Shown piece after piece: positions 6,996-14,057 of a DNA stretch of 23,520 bases (positions are counted from its first letter, which is position 1; each line of letters opens with the position of its first letter). The DNA comes from CAZTGZ01 sp044339595 (lineage in GTDB: Bacteria > Bacteroidota > Bacteroidia > NS11-12g > UBA9320). The stretch spans positions 1 to 23,520 of the forward strand of contig JBIIVF010000022.1 of assembly GCA_044339595.1 (NCBI GenBank). The letters are read 5' to 3'. The notes under the pieces were generated by a model that saw nothing but the letters and a program-made list of their open reading frames with translations, had not been told where the DNA came from and did not search any database. A program made the position numbers and the translations under genes.

Positions 6996-9116
6996 ATGAT
7001 GAACGAAGAAAATAAAATTCCGGAAATGGAAGAGACATTATCTCCTGTGGTGAATAATTACATGGAAGAAAATACTCCTGTAATTGAATCAGCCGCGGTA
7101 AACGATCTTTCTGAGGTTGAGGCTGAGGTTGAGGTTGAGGTTGATTCTCATGTTCAAGTTGAAGTGGAGCCCATTGAAGAGGAGGTAATTCTTTCTGTGG
7201 AGGAAATTTTGCCTGAGGCATCCGATGTGGTCATGCAAACCGAAACGGAAGCCGAAACTCATCAAATGAACCAAGTACCTGTGTTGCCTGAAGAAGCTCC
7301 GGATGCTCATTTGACTGCAGATAACGGAATGGATTCAGAGGTTGAAACAGAAGAATCAGAAGAGCTTGCATCGACAGAAGAGCCCTATGCATCAGTTGAT
7401 TATAGCACTTTGTCAAAAGAAGAGCTCATGGCCCTTTCGGCAGAAGCCCTGACTTTAATCCCAAAAGAATCTGTAAAAAGGTTGCAAAATATTCGTCCTT
7501 ATTTGGATGAAATGTTCAAGCAAGATAAAAAAGCGGCCTTACTTGCGCACACTGAAGTCGGGAATGAAGCTGATACCTTTGAATATGTGGAAGACATCAA
7601 TAAAGATCGTTTTTATGCCTTCTTAAGACAGGCTCAGGATGCAAGAACCGACGAGCGCAGGCGCATTGAAGAGGAAAAGATGAAAAACCTTATTCGCAAG
7701 CGTCAGCTTCTTGCTGAGTTAAAAGCCCTGACGGAAGCAGATGAAACCAGAGAAAGCGTTGATCAGGTCAAGAAAATTCAAGCAGAGTGGAAAACCATTC
7801 GCGCCGTGCCGAATGAGAATGTTCAAGAACTTTGGGATAGTTATAACTTTTATCTCAACAAATTTTATGACAACCATTCAATCAATCTTGAATTAAAGGA
7901 TCTTGACAGAAAGAAAAATCTTTATTACAAGATTGATTTGTGCAAGAAGGTTGAAGAACTGCATCAAGAAACTTCTGCAAAGAAATGCTTCATCCTGCTC
8001 AATAAATATCAGGATGAATTCAAGAATACCGGTCCGGTTCCAAAAGAATTCAACGAAGAAATTTGGACACGATTCAAAACAGCTGTGGATGCCGTGTATG
8101 CAGAAAAGAAAGTGTTATTGGATGAGATGGATGCCGTACACAATGAGAATCTCAAGTTAAAAGAAATTCTTGTAGAAAAGGCCACCCTCATCTCCTCTAC
8201 TGCTTATGACAACATTAAACAATGGAATCATAAAACCGACGAACTCAATATCTTGTTTGAAGAATGGAAGAAAATTGGTCCCGTTCCTAAAGCCAATAAC
8301 GAACCTATTTGGAAAGCTTTCAGAGAGCAATTCAATGAATTCTACAAAAACAAGAGCGCCTATTTCGAGCAAATAAACAAAGATCGTAAGGCCAATTTGT
8401 TGTTTAAGGAAGATTTATGCAAACAGGCGGAAGCATTGATGAACAATGATGATTTCGCGCATACCACCAAGGAATTCCTTCGTCTTCAGGAAGAATGGAA
8501 GAAAGGCGGTCCGGTTCCTGAGAAAGTGAGCAATGCCATATGGAAACGTTTCAGAACGGCCTGTGATACATTTTTTGAAAACAAAAACCGTGTTTTCAAA
8601 GACAAGAAGAAGCAGGAAGAAGAAAGTTTAAATGACAAGTTAGCGCTTATTGCGCGCGTAAATGCTCTTTTGGAAACGGAGGATAAGGATAACGCTGTTC
8701 AATCATTGAAGGAAATTCATCAGCTCTGGCAGAATGCCGGGTTTGTTCCTTTTAACAAAAAGAACGAAGTGCATCAGGCTTATGAAGTTGCTTTGCAAGC
8801 TGTTAATAAGAAATTTGACATTCGCAGAGAAAGACTCAATGAAGGTTCAGGAAGGACGCATTATTCGAATGTACTTTCTACGCCTAACGGTGGGGCGAAA
8901 GTGAAGCAGGAAGAGATCAAAATCAAAGAAAAAATTCGTTTCCTGGAGGGTGAAATTGCCACCTGGGAGAACAACATTGAATTCTTTGCCCGATCTAAGA
9001 ATGCAGAAAAACTGAAACAGGAAATTCAGTCTAAAATTGACAAAAGCAACGGTCAGATAGATCGCCTCAAAAAGGAATTGAAGGAAATTAAATCGCTCGC
9101 GACCGAAAAAGTCTGA
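6996..9116 (+). CDS. DUF349 repeat protein with acidic N-terminal tail
   Basis: 706 aa, cytosolic (no signal peptide or membrane segment). The first 140 or so residues are strongly acidic and low in complexity, rich in Glu and Val, including a run encoded by five tandem copies of a 6-bp unit at 7113-7142. From about residue 260 there are five DUF349 repeats about 77-80 residues apart. Each is centred on a motif like EWKxxGPVPxxxxxxIWxRF: near residues 263 (IRAVP), 340 (TGPVP), 422 (IGPVP), 499 (GGPVP) and 577 (AGFVP, the most divergent). The C-terminus (about 640-706) is a charged coiled coil. DUF349 proteins are predicted helical proteins of unknown function; I assign none. Start codons at 6996 and 6999 are equally possible. 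The methyltransferase follows after five bases, so the two are probably cotranscribed. Confidence 0.88.
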   Translation: MMNEENKIPEMEETLSPVVNNYMEENTPVIESAAVNDLSEVEAEVEVEVDSHVQVEVEPIEEEVILSVEEILPEASDVVMQTETEAETHQMNQVPVLPEEAPDAHLTADNGMDSEVETEESEELASTEEPYASVDYSTLSKEELMALSAEALTLIPKESVKRLQNIRPYLDEMFKQDKKAALLAHTEVGNEADTFEYVEDINKDRFYAFLRQAQDARTDERRRIEEEKMKNLIRKRQLLAELKALTEADETRESVDQVKKIQAEWKTIRAVPNENVQELWDSYNFYLNKFYDNHSINLELKDLDRKKNLYYKIDLCKKVEELHQETSAKKCFILLNKYQDEFKNTGPVPKEFNEEIWTRFKTAVDAVYAEKKVLLDEMDAVHNENLKLKEILVEKATLISSTAYDNIKQWNHKTDELNILFEEWKKIGPVPKANNEPIWKAFREQFNEFYKNKSAYFEQINKDRKANLLFKEDLCKQAEALMNNDDFAHTTKEFLRLQEEWKKGGPVPEKVSNAIWKRFRTACDTFFENKNRVFKDKKKQEEESLNDKLALIARVNALLETEDKDNAVQSLKEIHQLWQNAGFVPFNKKNEVHQAYEVALQAVNKKFDIRRERLNEGSGRTHYSNVLSTPNGGAKVKQEEIKIKEKIRFLEGEIATWENNIEFFARSKNAEKLKQEIQSKIDKSNGQIDRLKKELKEIKSLATEKV
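7113..7142 (+). repeat. Tandem 6-bp repeat (GAGGTT)5 within the DUF349 gene
   Basis: Five tandem units, GAGGTT x4 with the second unit GAGGCT, encoding alternating Glu-Val/Ala. A unit length divisible by three means copy-number changes keep the frame and only alter the length of the acidic tail. Confidence 0.85.
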
Positions 9117-9121
9117 GAGCA

Positions 9122-9907
9122 TTGAAGCCCTATTCATATTTACAAATCGCTGTAAAATTCCTAAAACATCAATGGATGTCTAAGGGAAGTCAGCAGATAC
9201 ATTCTCCTTTTGTATTTGATTTTTACCGCAAGGTTGTAAGAGTTTCTGCTACCAAGAGCGCTGATTCTGCGTTTAAGCAAACGAAAGATGCCGCAGAGGC
9301 TTTAAAACAGCTAAAACAGCGTATTCAATTTCAAGATCCATCTACAGCAAAAGTAACGGATCGATCTTTAGGTGAAATTGCCCAAAAATCAGCAAAAAAC
9401 CATCGATTGGGAAAATTACTTGGTTTAGCAGTTGACTATTTGAAACCTGAACACGCGCTCGAATTGGGCACATCTTTAGGAATAAGTGCTTCGTATCAAA
9501 ACACACTCTTTCAACCTAAGGTGTTCCACACCATTGAAGCGAATACACAATTAGCACCTATTTCTAAAAATTTGTGGCAACAGCTCGGCTATCAAATTGA
9601 CTTAAAAGAAGGCTTTTTTGAGCTCGTTCTTCCTGAATTATTAAAGCATCATTCCTATCAATGGGTGTTTATTGATGGCAATCATCAATACGAAGCAACC
9701 ATGCATTACTTCCATCAATTCAAGCAGCATATGTCATCCGCCAGTGTATTGGTATTTGATGACATCAATTGGTCTGCCGGAATGCAGCAGGCGTGGGCGG
9801 AAATCGCCGCTGATCCGGATGTGACGCTTTGTATAGATTTATTCTTTCTGGGATTCGTTTTTAGAAACCCGTCCTTTTCAAAAGAAACGTTTAAACTGAG
9901 GTTGTAG
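9122..9907 (+). CDS. Class I SAM-dependent methyltransferase (O-methyltransferase-like)
   Basis: 261 aa if started at the TTG at 9122. The first ATG in frame is at codon 19, but the preceding residues (LQIAVKFLKHQW before IHSPFVFDFYRKV) resemble the conserved N-terminus of this Bacteroidota family, so I prefer TTG; this is not certain. The Rossmann methyltransferase core shows ALELGTSLGIS (about 112-122, SAM-binding motif I), IEAN at the end of strand 2 (acidic residue for the ribose), VFIDGNHQYEAT (the IDG motif of O-methyltransferases) and VLVFDDINWSAGM. The substrate is unknown. It begins five bases after the DUF349 gene stop, suggesting cotranscription and perhaps translational coupling. 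It is convergent with mltG. Confidence 0.82.
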   Translation: MKPYSYLQIAVKFLKHQWMSKGSQQIHSPFVFDFYRKVVRVSATKSADSAFKQTKDAAEALKQLKQRIQFQDPSTAKVTDRSLGEIAQKSAKNHRLGKLLGLAVDYLKPEHALELGTSLGISASYQNTLFQPKVFHTIEANTQLAPISKNLWQQLGYQIDLKEGFFELVLPELLKHHSYQWVFIDGNHQYEATMHYFHQFKQHMSSASVLVFDDINWSAGMQQAWAEIAADPDVTLCIDLFFLGFVFRNPSFSKETFKLRL

Positions 9908-9957
9908 AAAGAACTGATTACAAAAAAGTTTTCGTTTTCGATTTTTAAACCGACATT

Positions 9958-11019
9958 TCACCTACCCACTCCCCTTTGATCTAAACTCTTGGTATACTGC
10001 CTGCTATAAGCCTTGTGTTCTTCAAAGGTTTTGGTAAAATGGTGATAGCCACTTCGGTCCGCTTTCGCAACCATAAAAAGGAATTCATGCGATTCCGGAT
10101 TTAAAACGGCCTCTATGGCTTGTTTGGAAGCCATAGAAATCGGTCCTGGAGGCAAACCGCTGATTCTATAGGTATTATAAGGATGATCGATTTTATAATC
10201 TTCATAGGTGAGTCTTCGCACCGCTTTCAAACCCAATGCAAATTTTACCGTAGGATCGGCTTGTAATGCCATTTTTTGATGATATCGGTTTAAGTACAGC
10301 CCAGCTATGGCGGGCATTTCATCAAAATGAATAGCTTCTCCATCTACAATCGATGCCAGTGCACTGACTTGTTGGATCGTTAGATCTTGTTTTTCGGCTT
10401 TTTTTCGCCTTTCGTAAGTCCAGAAATCGAGGTAGTATTTATGCAGTTTCGCAATCACTTTTATGGCATCCGTATCCCAATAAAATTGATACGAATCGGG
10501 AATAAACATGGACAATCGGGTATTTTTAGTTAATCCGAGGGAGTCAAGAAATTTTCGATCATTCATCAACGAAGCGATTTCTGCGCTATCCGGTTCTAAT
10601 TTTTCGCCGATTCTTCCGATTATCTCATCGTACGACAAAATGCCCGAAAGAGTGAGTTTTATCTCATCTTCCTGCCCTTTTAAGAGTTTCATCAGCATGG
10701 CAAATTGTCCGGTGGTTGATGGAAAGGTATACGCGCCGCTTCTCACCCGTCGATCGAGTCTTTCCACCCCTGAAATGAAAGGAAAAACACTCCATTTGCT
10801 CACTTCTCCATCGGCCATCCATCGATTAGAGGCTTGTTTAAACGATTCACCTGTTTTTACATACAGAATGGCTGTTTTTCCAAATGGGGTTTTTAATATT
10901 GGATACAGAACCAACCAGGCTGCAGAAGCCAAAACGAGTAATAAAACCAACCAGAATAATTTCCGCAGTTTCGATTTCTTTTTTTTGCCTTTAACCGGCG
11001 CCTTCTTTTGTGTGCTCAT
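9958..11019 (-). CDS. mltG: Endolytic murein transglycosylase MltG (YceG-like)
   Basis: 353 aa. A basic N-terminus (about 1-20, many Lys) is followed by one membrane helix (about 21-42), so the catalytic domain faces the periplasm. MltG cuts nascent glycan strands near the inner membrane and is thought to end peptidoglycan polymerisation. The YceG core is visible: ALASIVDGEAIHFDEMPAIAG (220-240), YLNR, LQADPTVKFALG (252-263) and YNTYRISGLPPGPI (281-294). The family's ASIVExET active-site segment reads ASIVDGEA; the second acidic residue, Glu228, keeps the catalytic position and Thr is replaced by Ala. It is convergent with the methyltransferase gene and divergent from dapB. I found no clean promoter for it. 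Confidence 0.93.
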   Translation of the reverse strand: MSTQKKAPVKGKKKKSKLRKLFWLVLLLVLASAAWLVLYPILKTPFGKTAILYVKTGESFKQASNRWMADGEVSKWSVFPFISGVERLDRRVRSGAYTFPSTTGQFAMLMKLLKGQEDEIKLTLSGILSYDEIIGRIGEKLEPDSAEIASLMNDRKFLDSLGLTKNTRLSMFIPDSYQFYWDTDAIKVIAKLHKYYLDFWTYERRKKAEKQDLTIQQVSALASIVDGEAIHFDEMPAIAGLYLNRYHQKMALQADPTVKFALGLKAVRRLTYEDYKIDHPYNTYRISGLPPGPISMASKQAIEAVLNPESHEFLFMVAKADRSGYHHFTKTFEEHKAYSRQYTKSLDQRGVGR

Positions 11020-11103
11020 TTATAGCTTTAATTTGTAGCTTTGTCAGCGTTATCAATTCAAAAACAAGAATAATTAATCTTTGCGAGAATTAAATCAAAC
11101 TGA

Positions 11104-11823
11104 ATGAAGATTGCGCTGATTGGGTACGGAAAAATGGGGAAAGCCATCGAAGATGAAGCGATGGCACGTGGGCATGAAATTGTGTTAAGAGCAGGGAGAG
11201 TTTGGGATGTAAATAATTTATCAGGCGCTGATGTGGCCATTGAATTTAGTCGGCCGGAAAGTGCAGAAGAGAATATTCTTCGTTGTTTCGACATGGATAT
11301 TCCGGTGATAGTAGGCACAACAGGATGGTACCATTTATATCCTGAAATAAAAGAGAAGGCACAATTGGAGAATCGCTCCATGCTTACTGCCAGCAATTTT
11401 AGCATTGGGGTAAATTTGTTCTTCAAACTCAATGAGCAGTTGGCAAAGCTGATGAATCCACATGCCGAATACGATGTAATCATGAATGAGATTCATCATA
11501 CCAAGAAGCTGGATGCCCCGAGCGGCACCGCCATTACCCTTGCAGAAGGTATTCTAGACCATCTTGATAGAAAAAAGAAATGGGTTGGTCTAATGGCAGA
11601 TACAAAAGAGACCGGTTCTTCGTTTGATTTGAAAATAATTTCTCACCGACTGGAAGATATTCCGGGAACGCACATTGTTTCATACGGCAGTGAAATTGAT
11701 GAAATTACCATCAGTCACATTGCCAGAAGTAGAAAAGGGTTTGCGCTCGGAGCGGTCATTGCCGCAGAATGGTTGAAGGGAAGAAAAGGTGTTTTTACCA
11801 TGAATGACGTATTGAATTTGTAA
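11104..11823 (+). CDS. dapB: 4-hydroxy-tetrahydrodipicolinate reductase
   Basis: 239 aa, slightly shorter than E. coli DapB (273) as usual in Bacteroidota. It makes tetrahydrodipicolinate with NAD(P)H in the diaminopimelate/lysine pathway, feeding peptidoglycan. Motifs: GYGKMGKA (7-14, Rossmann dinucleotide loop), VGTTGW (70-75), NFSIGVN (98-104), and the signature EIHHTKKLDAPSGTA (129-143) with His131/His132, Lys135 and the Gly141-Thr142 substrate-binding pair. lepB follows after ten bases on the same strand, and lepB runs directly into fmt. The upstream sequence has AATCTTTG at 11076-11083, a near -7 box without a convincing -33 element. Confidence 0.97.
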   Translation: MKIALIGYGKMGKAIEDEAMARGHEIVLRAGRVWDVNNLSGADVAIEFSRPESAEENILRCFDMDIPVIVGTTGWYHLYPEIKEKAQLENRSMLTASNFSIGVNLFFKLNEQLAKLMNPHAEYDVIMNEIHHTKKLDAPSGTAITLAEGILDHLDRKKKWVGLMADTKETGSSFDLKIISHRLEDIPGTHIVSYGSEIDEITISHIARSRKGFALGAVIAAEWLKGRKGVFTMNDVLNL

Positions 11824-11833
11824 GATATAGACG

Positions 11834-13144
11834 ATGCTATCAAAAATTAAGGAACTGTTTTTAAGCTTTAGAAAAAGAACGCGTTGGGTTATTGCCATTT
11901 GGACCATCTGTAATCTGTTTCTTTTATTGGTCTTGATATTGGGTGCCGATGCCAACGTATTTGTGGCCCTGCTGTTTTTTATCATTTGGGAAGCCGCCAT
12001 TTGGGGATATTACATCTACAAATACCGATATAAGACCAAACACAAATATGGTGAATGGGTTGATGCCATTGCCTTTGCCGTGATTGCGGCTACCGTGATA
12101 CGAAGCTTATTTATCGAGGCCTATCAAATCCCTACTTCTTCGATGGAAAAGTCGCTGTTGGTAGGTGATTTTCTCTTTGTAAGTAAAGTGAATTATGGAG
12201 CCCGTCTCCCTATGACGCCCCTCTCCTTTCCGTTTGCGCATCATACCATGCCCTTTATCAATACCAAGGCCTATATTGATTGGATGAAGTTGCCCTATTT
12301 CCGTTTATGGGGATTTCAAAAAATCAAAAACAATGACGTGGTGGTTTTTAACTATCCGGATGAGCGATTTGGACGTCCGGTAGATAAAAAGGAGAATTAC
12401 ATCAAACGCTGTGTAGGGATTGCCGGCGATAGTTTGAGTGTGATTAACGGAACGGTTTACATCAATGGAAAAGAGTCTGAAACCCATGTTAATAGACAGT
12501 TTGAATATCAGGTGAGCACCAATGGAACCGGTATTCCGGACAAATTCCTGAAAGATTTGGACATCACAGAAAGTTATGGTGAAGGCATTCTTTACCGAAT
12601 GAACATGACCGATGAGAGTCGCAAAAAAGTAAGCCGACATCCCAGTGTAGTGGCTGTTGATACGAATTTACACCCAAGAGGGAAGAACAATGATGGAAAC
12701 ATTTTTCCGTATGAAATGAATGACCATTGGAGTCGCGATAATTATGGTCCGATATATATTCCAAAAGCAGGAGATAAAATTGCTTTGGATGACAAGAATT
12801 TTGCGATTTACGAACGCGTCATTAAAGAGTACGAAGGCAACAAAGATTTCGAAAAACGAAATGGTAAATTTTACATCGGTGGTAAAGAAGTAACGCATTA
12901 CACGTTTAAAATGAACTATTATTTCATGATGGGCGATAATCGTCATAACTCTTTAGACTCCAGGTTTTGGGGTTTTGTGCCGGAAGATCACATTGTTGGA
13001 AAAGCCTTGTTTGTGTGGATGAGCATTAAGCATGATTCTGAATGGAAGCGCGTTTATAATCGTGATACCGGTGGATATGACGAAATAGAGGAGAAATCTT
13101 TTAAGGGAATCAGGTGGCGCAGAATATTCATGCCAATCCGTTAA
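11834..13144 (+). CDS. lepB: Signal peptidase I
   Basis: 436 aa, larger than E. coli LepB (324) because of a long insert in the periplasmic domain, which is common in Bacteroidota. Hydrophobic helices lie at about 18-38, 41-60 and 78-97. The Ser-Lys dyad is visible: Ser103 in IPTSSME, and Lys191 in NYIKRCVGIAGDS. The C-terminal box GDNRHNSLDSRFWGFVP is also present. It removes signal peptides from Sec-exported proteins at the inner membrane, and so should mature the secreted proteins in this window. It is cotranscribed with dapB (10-bp gap) and shares one base with the fmt start (TAATG). Confidence 0.96.
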   Translation: MLSKIKELFLSFRKRTRWVIAIWTICNLFLLLVLILGADANVFVALLFFIIWEAAIWGYYIYKYRYKTKHKYGEWVDAIAFAVIAATVIRSLFIEAYQIPTSSMEKSLLVGDFLFVSKVNYGARLPMTPLSFPFAHHTMPFINTKAYIDWMKLPYFRLWGFQKIKNNDVVVFNYPDERFGRPVDKKENYIKRCVGIAGDSLSVINGTVYINGKESETHVNRQFEYQVSTNGTGIPDKFLKDLDITESYGEGILYRMNMTDESRKKVSRHPSVVAVDTNLHPRGKNNDGNIFPYEMNDHWSRDNYGPIYIPKAGDKIALDDKNFAIYERVIKEYEGNKDFEKRNGKFYIGGKEVTHYTFKMNYYFMMGDNRHNSLDSRFWGFVPEDHIVGKALFVWMSIKHDSEWKRVYNRDTGGYDEIEEKSFKGIRWRRIFMPIR

Positions 13145-14052
13145 TGAAACCACTTCGCATTGTTTTTATTGGAACGCCGGAATTTGCAGTGTATTCGCTC
13201 GAGGCGATGCTCCGGGCCGGATTTCAAATTGTTGCGGTCATTACAGCTCCCGATAAGCCCGCAGGAAGAAATATGCAGTTGCAAGCCTCAGCAGTCAAAT
13301 TATGCGCATTAAAACACCATCTACCGGTTTTGCAGCCACCCAATCTTAAAGATCCGACCTTTGTTGAAACTCTTCGTTCATATCAGGCAGACTTGCAAGT
13401 CGTTATTGCTTTTAGAATGATGCCGGAAGTGGTTTGGAATATGCCCCGCTTGGGAACGATGAATTTGCATGCATCCCTCCTGCCCGATTACCGTGGCGCC
13501 GCACCCATCAATCATGCGATTATTCAAGGAGAAAAAGTGACCGGTGTTAGCACCTTTTTGCTAAAACATGAAATCGACACCGGTGATTTGTTGCAGCAAG
13601 AGCAAGTGGCCATTGAAGAAACGGATGATGCCGGAACATTGCATGATAAACTCATGAAAATCGGTGCTGATTTGGTGGTTAAATCGGTGCACATGATTGA
13701 AAAAGGGAACTATACTCCAATTCCTCAAACAGCTTTACGCCCCCTGAAATCCGCACCGAAAATAACCAAGGATTTTTGCGAGATTGATTGGAATAAACCT
13801 GCTGAAATCATACAGAATTTTGTTCGCGGATTATCACCCTACCCGGCCGCGCGCTGTCGGTTTAACGGGAAAGTTTTGAAGGTTTTTGCAGTTGAGATAT
13901 TGGATACCAAAAACCTTAAACCTGGTGAGATGTATGTTGAATCCGGAAGAATGTTGAATTTTGGTAGTTGTGACTGCGACGTTTCTCTGACAGATGTGCA
14001 GCTTGAGGGACGCAAAAGGATGCCTGCTGAAGCTTTTATCAGAGGACTTTAA
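13144..14052 (+). CDS. fmt: Methionyl-tRNA formyltransferase
   Basis: 302 aa. I chose the ATG at 13144, which overlaps the lepB stop by one base; a GTG 30 bases upstream is inside lepB and adds residues not seen in the family. The N-terminal formyltransferase domain has VFIGTPEFA (7-15), ITAPDKPAGR (33-42), the catalytic Asn107 and His109 in NLHASLLPDYRGAAPI, and Asp145 in EIDTGDLL, matching E. coli Asn106, His108 and Asp144. The C-terminal OB-fold domain includes the SPYPAA motif. It formylates initiator Met-tRNA using 10-formyl-tetrahydrofolate. It ends five bases from the stop of the convergent gene, so there is no room for an intergenic terminator. Confidence 0.97.
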   Translation: MKPLRIVFIGTPEFAVYSLEAMLRAGFQIVAVITAPDKPAGRNMQLQASAVKLCALKHHLPVLQPPNLKDPTFVETLRSYQADLQVVIAFRMMPEVVWNMPRLGTMNLHASLLPDYRGAAPINHAIIQGEKVTGVSTFLLKHEIDTGDLLQQEQVAIEETDDAGTLHDKLMKIGADLVVKSVHMIEKGNYTPIPQTALRPLKSAPKITKDFCEIDWNKPAEIIQNFVRGLSPYPAARCRFNGKVLKVFAVEILDTKNLKPGEMYVESGRMLNFGSCDCDVSLTDVQLEGRKRMPAEAFIRGL

Positions 14053-14057
14053 TTCCT

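Noticed and set aside
7113..7142. Possible CRISPR or short direct-repeat array
   Set aside because: The repeat is a 6-bp coding tandem repeat with no spacers; no CRISPR-like array is visible elsewhere.
6967..7310. Minus-strand frames rich in Pro-Gln or Asn-Leu
   Set aside because: They are the reverse reading of the 6-bp repeat and acidic tail of the DUF349 gene.
9908..9957. Possible terminator between the methyltransferase gene and mltG
   Set aside because: The stretch has short A and T runs but no GC-containing stem.
10508..11038. 176-aa plus-strand open frame
   Set aside because: Antisense to mltG, which has a membrane anchor and all YceG motifs.
11040..11083. Candidate dapB promoter (TTTG at 11040 and AATCTTTG at 11076)
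   Set aside because: The spacing is 32 bp and the -7 box lacks the first T, so it fails the model.
11058..11483. 141-aa open frame on the minus strand
   Set aside because: Antisense shadow of dapB, whose motifs are complete.
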